Shown here in pieces: positions 22,591-22,760 of a stretch of DNA of 22,760 bases. Source of the stretch: Alistipes sp. (GTDB taxonomy: Bacteria; Bacteroidota; Bacteroidia; Bacteroidales; Rikenellaceae). Location of the stretch: NCBI GenBank assembly GCA_017560305.1, contig JAFYOF010000215.1, forward strand, positions 1 to 22,760, read 5' to 3'. Made by a program: the position numbers and the translations under genes. Every line of letters begins with the position of its first letter. Position 1 is the stretch's first letter. Under the pieces are notes generated by a model that had not been told where the DNA came from, made no database searches, and worked only from the letters and a program-made list of their open reading frames with translations.

Positions 22591-22760
22591 GCAGCCCCTC
22601 GCGCTCGGCTTCGCTTGCCCACGCTGCGCTTCGGTGGCGGGCGGCGGCGGGGTGCTCGCGGCGCGTAAATTTGTTGGTAGCCGCCGCTATTCCGCCACTC
22701 CCCGAGCGCGAGCCCCTGCACCCCACCCAAAAAGGTGCGCGGCGTGTCGCTGCACATCTC
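22591..22760. other. GC-rich, repeat-laden non-coding-looking segment at the right edge
   Basis: About 170 bases with far higher GC than the preceding genes. An exact 11-base inverted repeat, CTCGCGCTCGG (22598-22608) and CCGAGCGCGAG (22702-22712), brackets a central run rich in GGCGGGCGGCGG. A minus-strand frame stays open through most of it, but its product is a low-complexity Arg/Pro string and is probably an artefact of GC content. Such segments occur near transfer or mobilisation regions of Bacteroidota conjugative elements; that link is inference from general appearance. Confidence 0.45.
22598..22712. repeat. Exact 11-base inverted repeat with 93-base spacer
   Basis: CTCGCGCTCGG at 22598-22608 is the reverse complement of CCGAGCGCGAG at 22702-22712. 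Both copies adjoin a GC-rich run with CCCC and TGC (GCAGCCCCTCGCG on the left, CGAGCCCCTGC on the right). Confidence 0.6.

Noticed and set aside
22566..22757. Minus-strand open frame of 63 residues in the GC-rich right end
   Set aside because: The product is a low-complexity Arg/Pro-rich string without a domain, it overlaps the strong hairpin, and long open frames are expected by chance in such GC-rich DNA. A remnant cannot be excluded.
1..22760. tRNA, rRNA, CRISPR arrays or insertion sequences
   Set aside because: Reading through the window showed no cloverleaf-like segment, no regularly spaced direct repeats and no transposase or integrase gene; only short isolated repeats were seen.

Overview
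The window is from a Bacteroidales chromosome, most likely Alistipes or a close Rikenellaceae relative (the genus is inference). Evidence: a SusC/SusD pair, many short lipoproteins with Bacteroidota-type lipoboxes, Bacteroidota-specific families (BACON, DUF4984/DUF5003-like, GLPGLI, DUF1573), promoters of the TAnnTTTG type, and almost no Shine-Dalgarno sequences.

Layout. Positions 1-935 hold the 3' end of a YegS/BmrU-type lipid kinase and, convergent to it, an unrecognised lipoprotein gene, with a bidirectional hairpin terminator between them. Positions 1155-15966 are one long rightward block of nine genes: SusC, SusD, a DUF4984-like lipoprotein, a DUF5003/BACON-like lipoprotein, an intrinsic terminator, a large leucine-rich-repeat (LRR) lipoprotein, a BACON+LRR lipoprotein, a subtilisin-like (S8) lipoprotein protease, a DUF1573 protein and a small lipocalin-like lipoprotein, closed by a second bidirectional terminator. 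No glycoside hydrolase, polysaccharide lyase, sulfatase or dedicated Sus-type regulator lies in the block. The only catalytic protein recognised is a protease, so peptide or protein capture, or a surface interaction role, fits better than a classical polysaccharide utilisation locus.

Positions 15995-17587 (minus) encode a long RluA-family pseudouridine synthase with a coiled-coil N-terminal extension. Divergent from it, 17706-18786 encodes an ECF sigma factor and a four-helix membrane protein that is its probable partner. On the minus strand follow a tandem-domain DUF1080 (3-keto-disaccharide hydrolase-like) lipoprotein (18890-20188) and, upstream of it, a GLPGLI-family protein (20223-20822).

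From about 20,830 the character changes: a 500-base AT-rich gene-poor gap, two unrecognised genes (21336-22184 and 22203-22490) with AAA-rich codon use unlike the rest, a promoter followed by a very strong hairpin (22473-22580), and finally about 170 bases of very GC-rich, repeat-laden DNA. This right end looks like horizontally acquired DNA, possibly the edge of a mobile element, but no integrase, relaxase or attachment site is visible inside the window.
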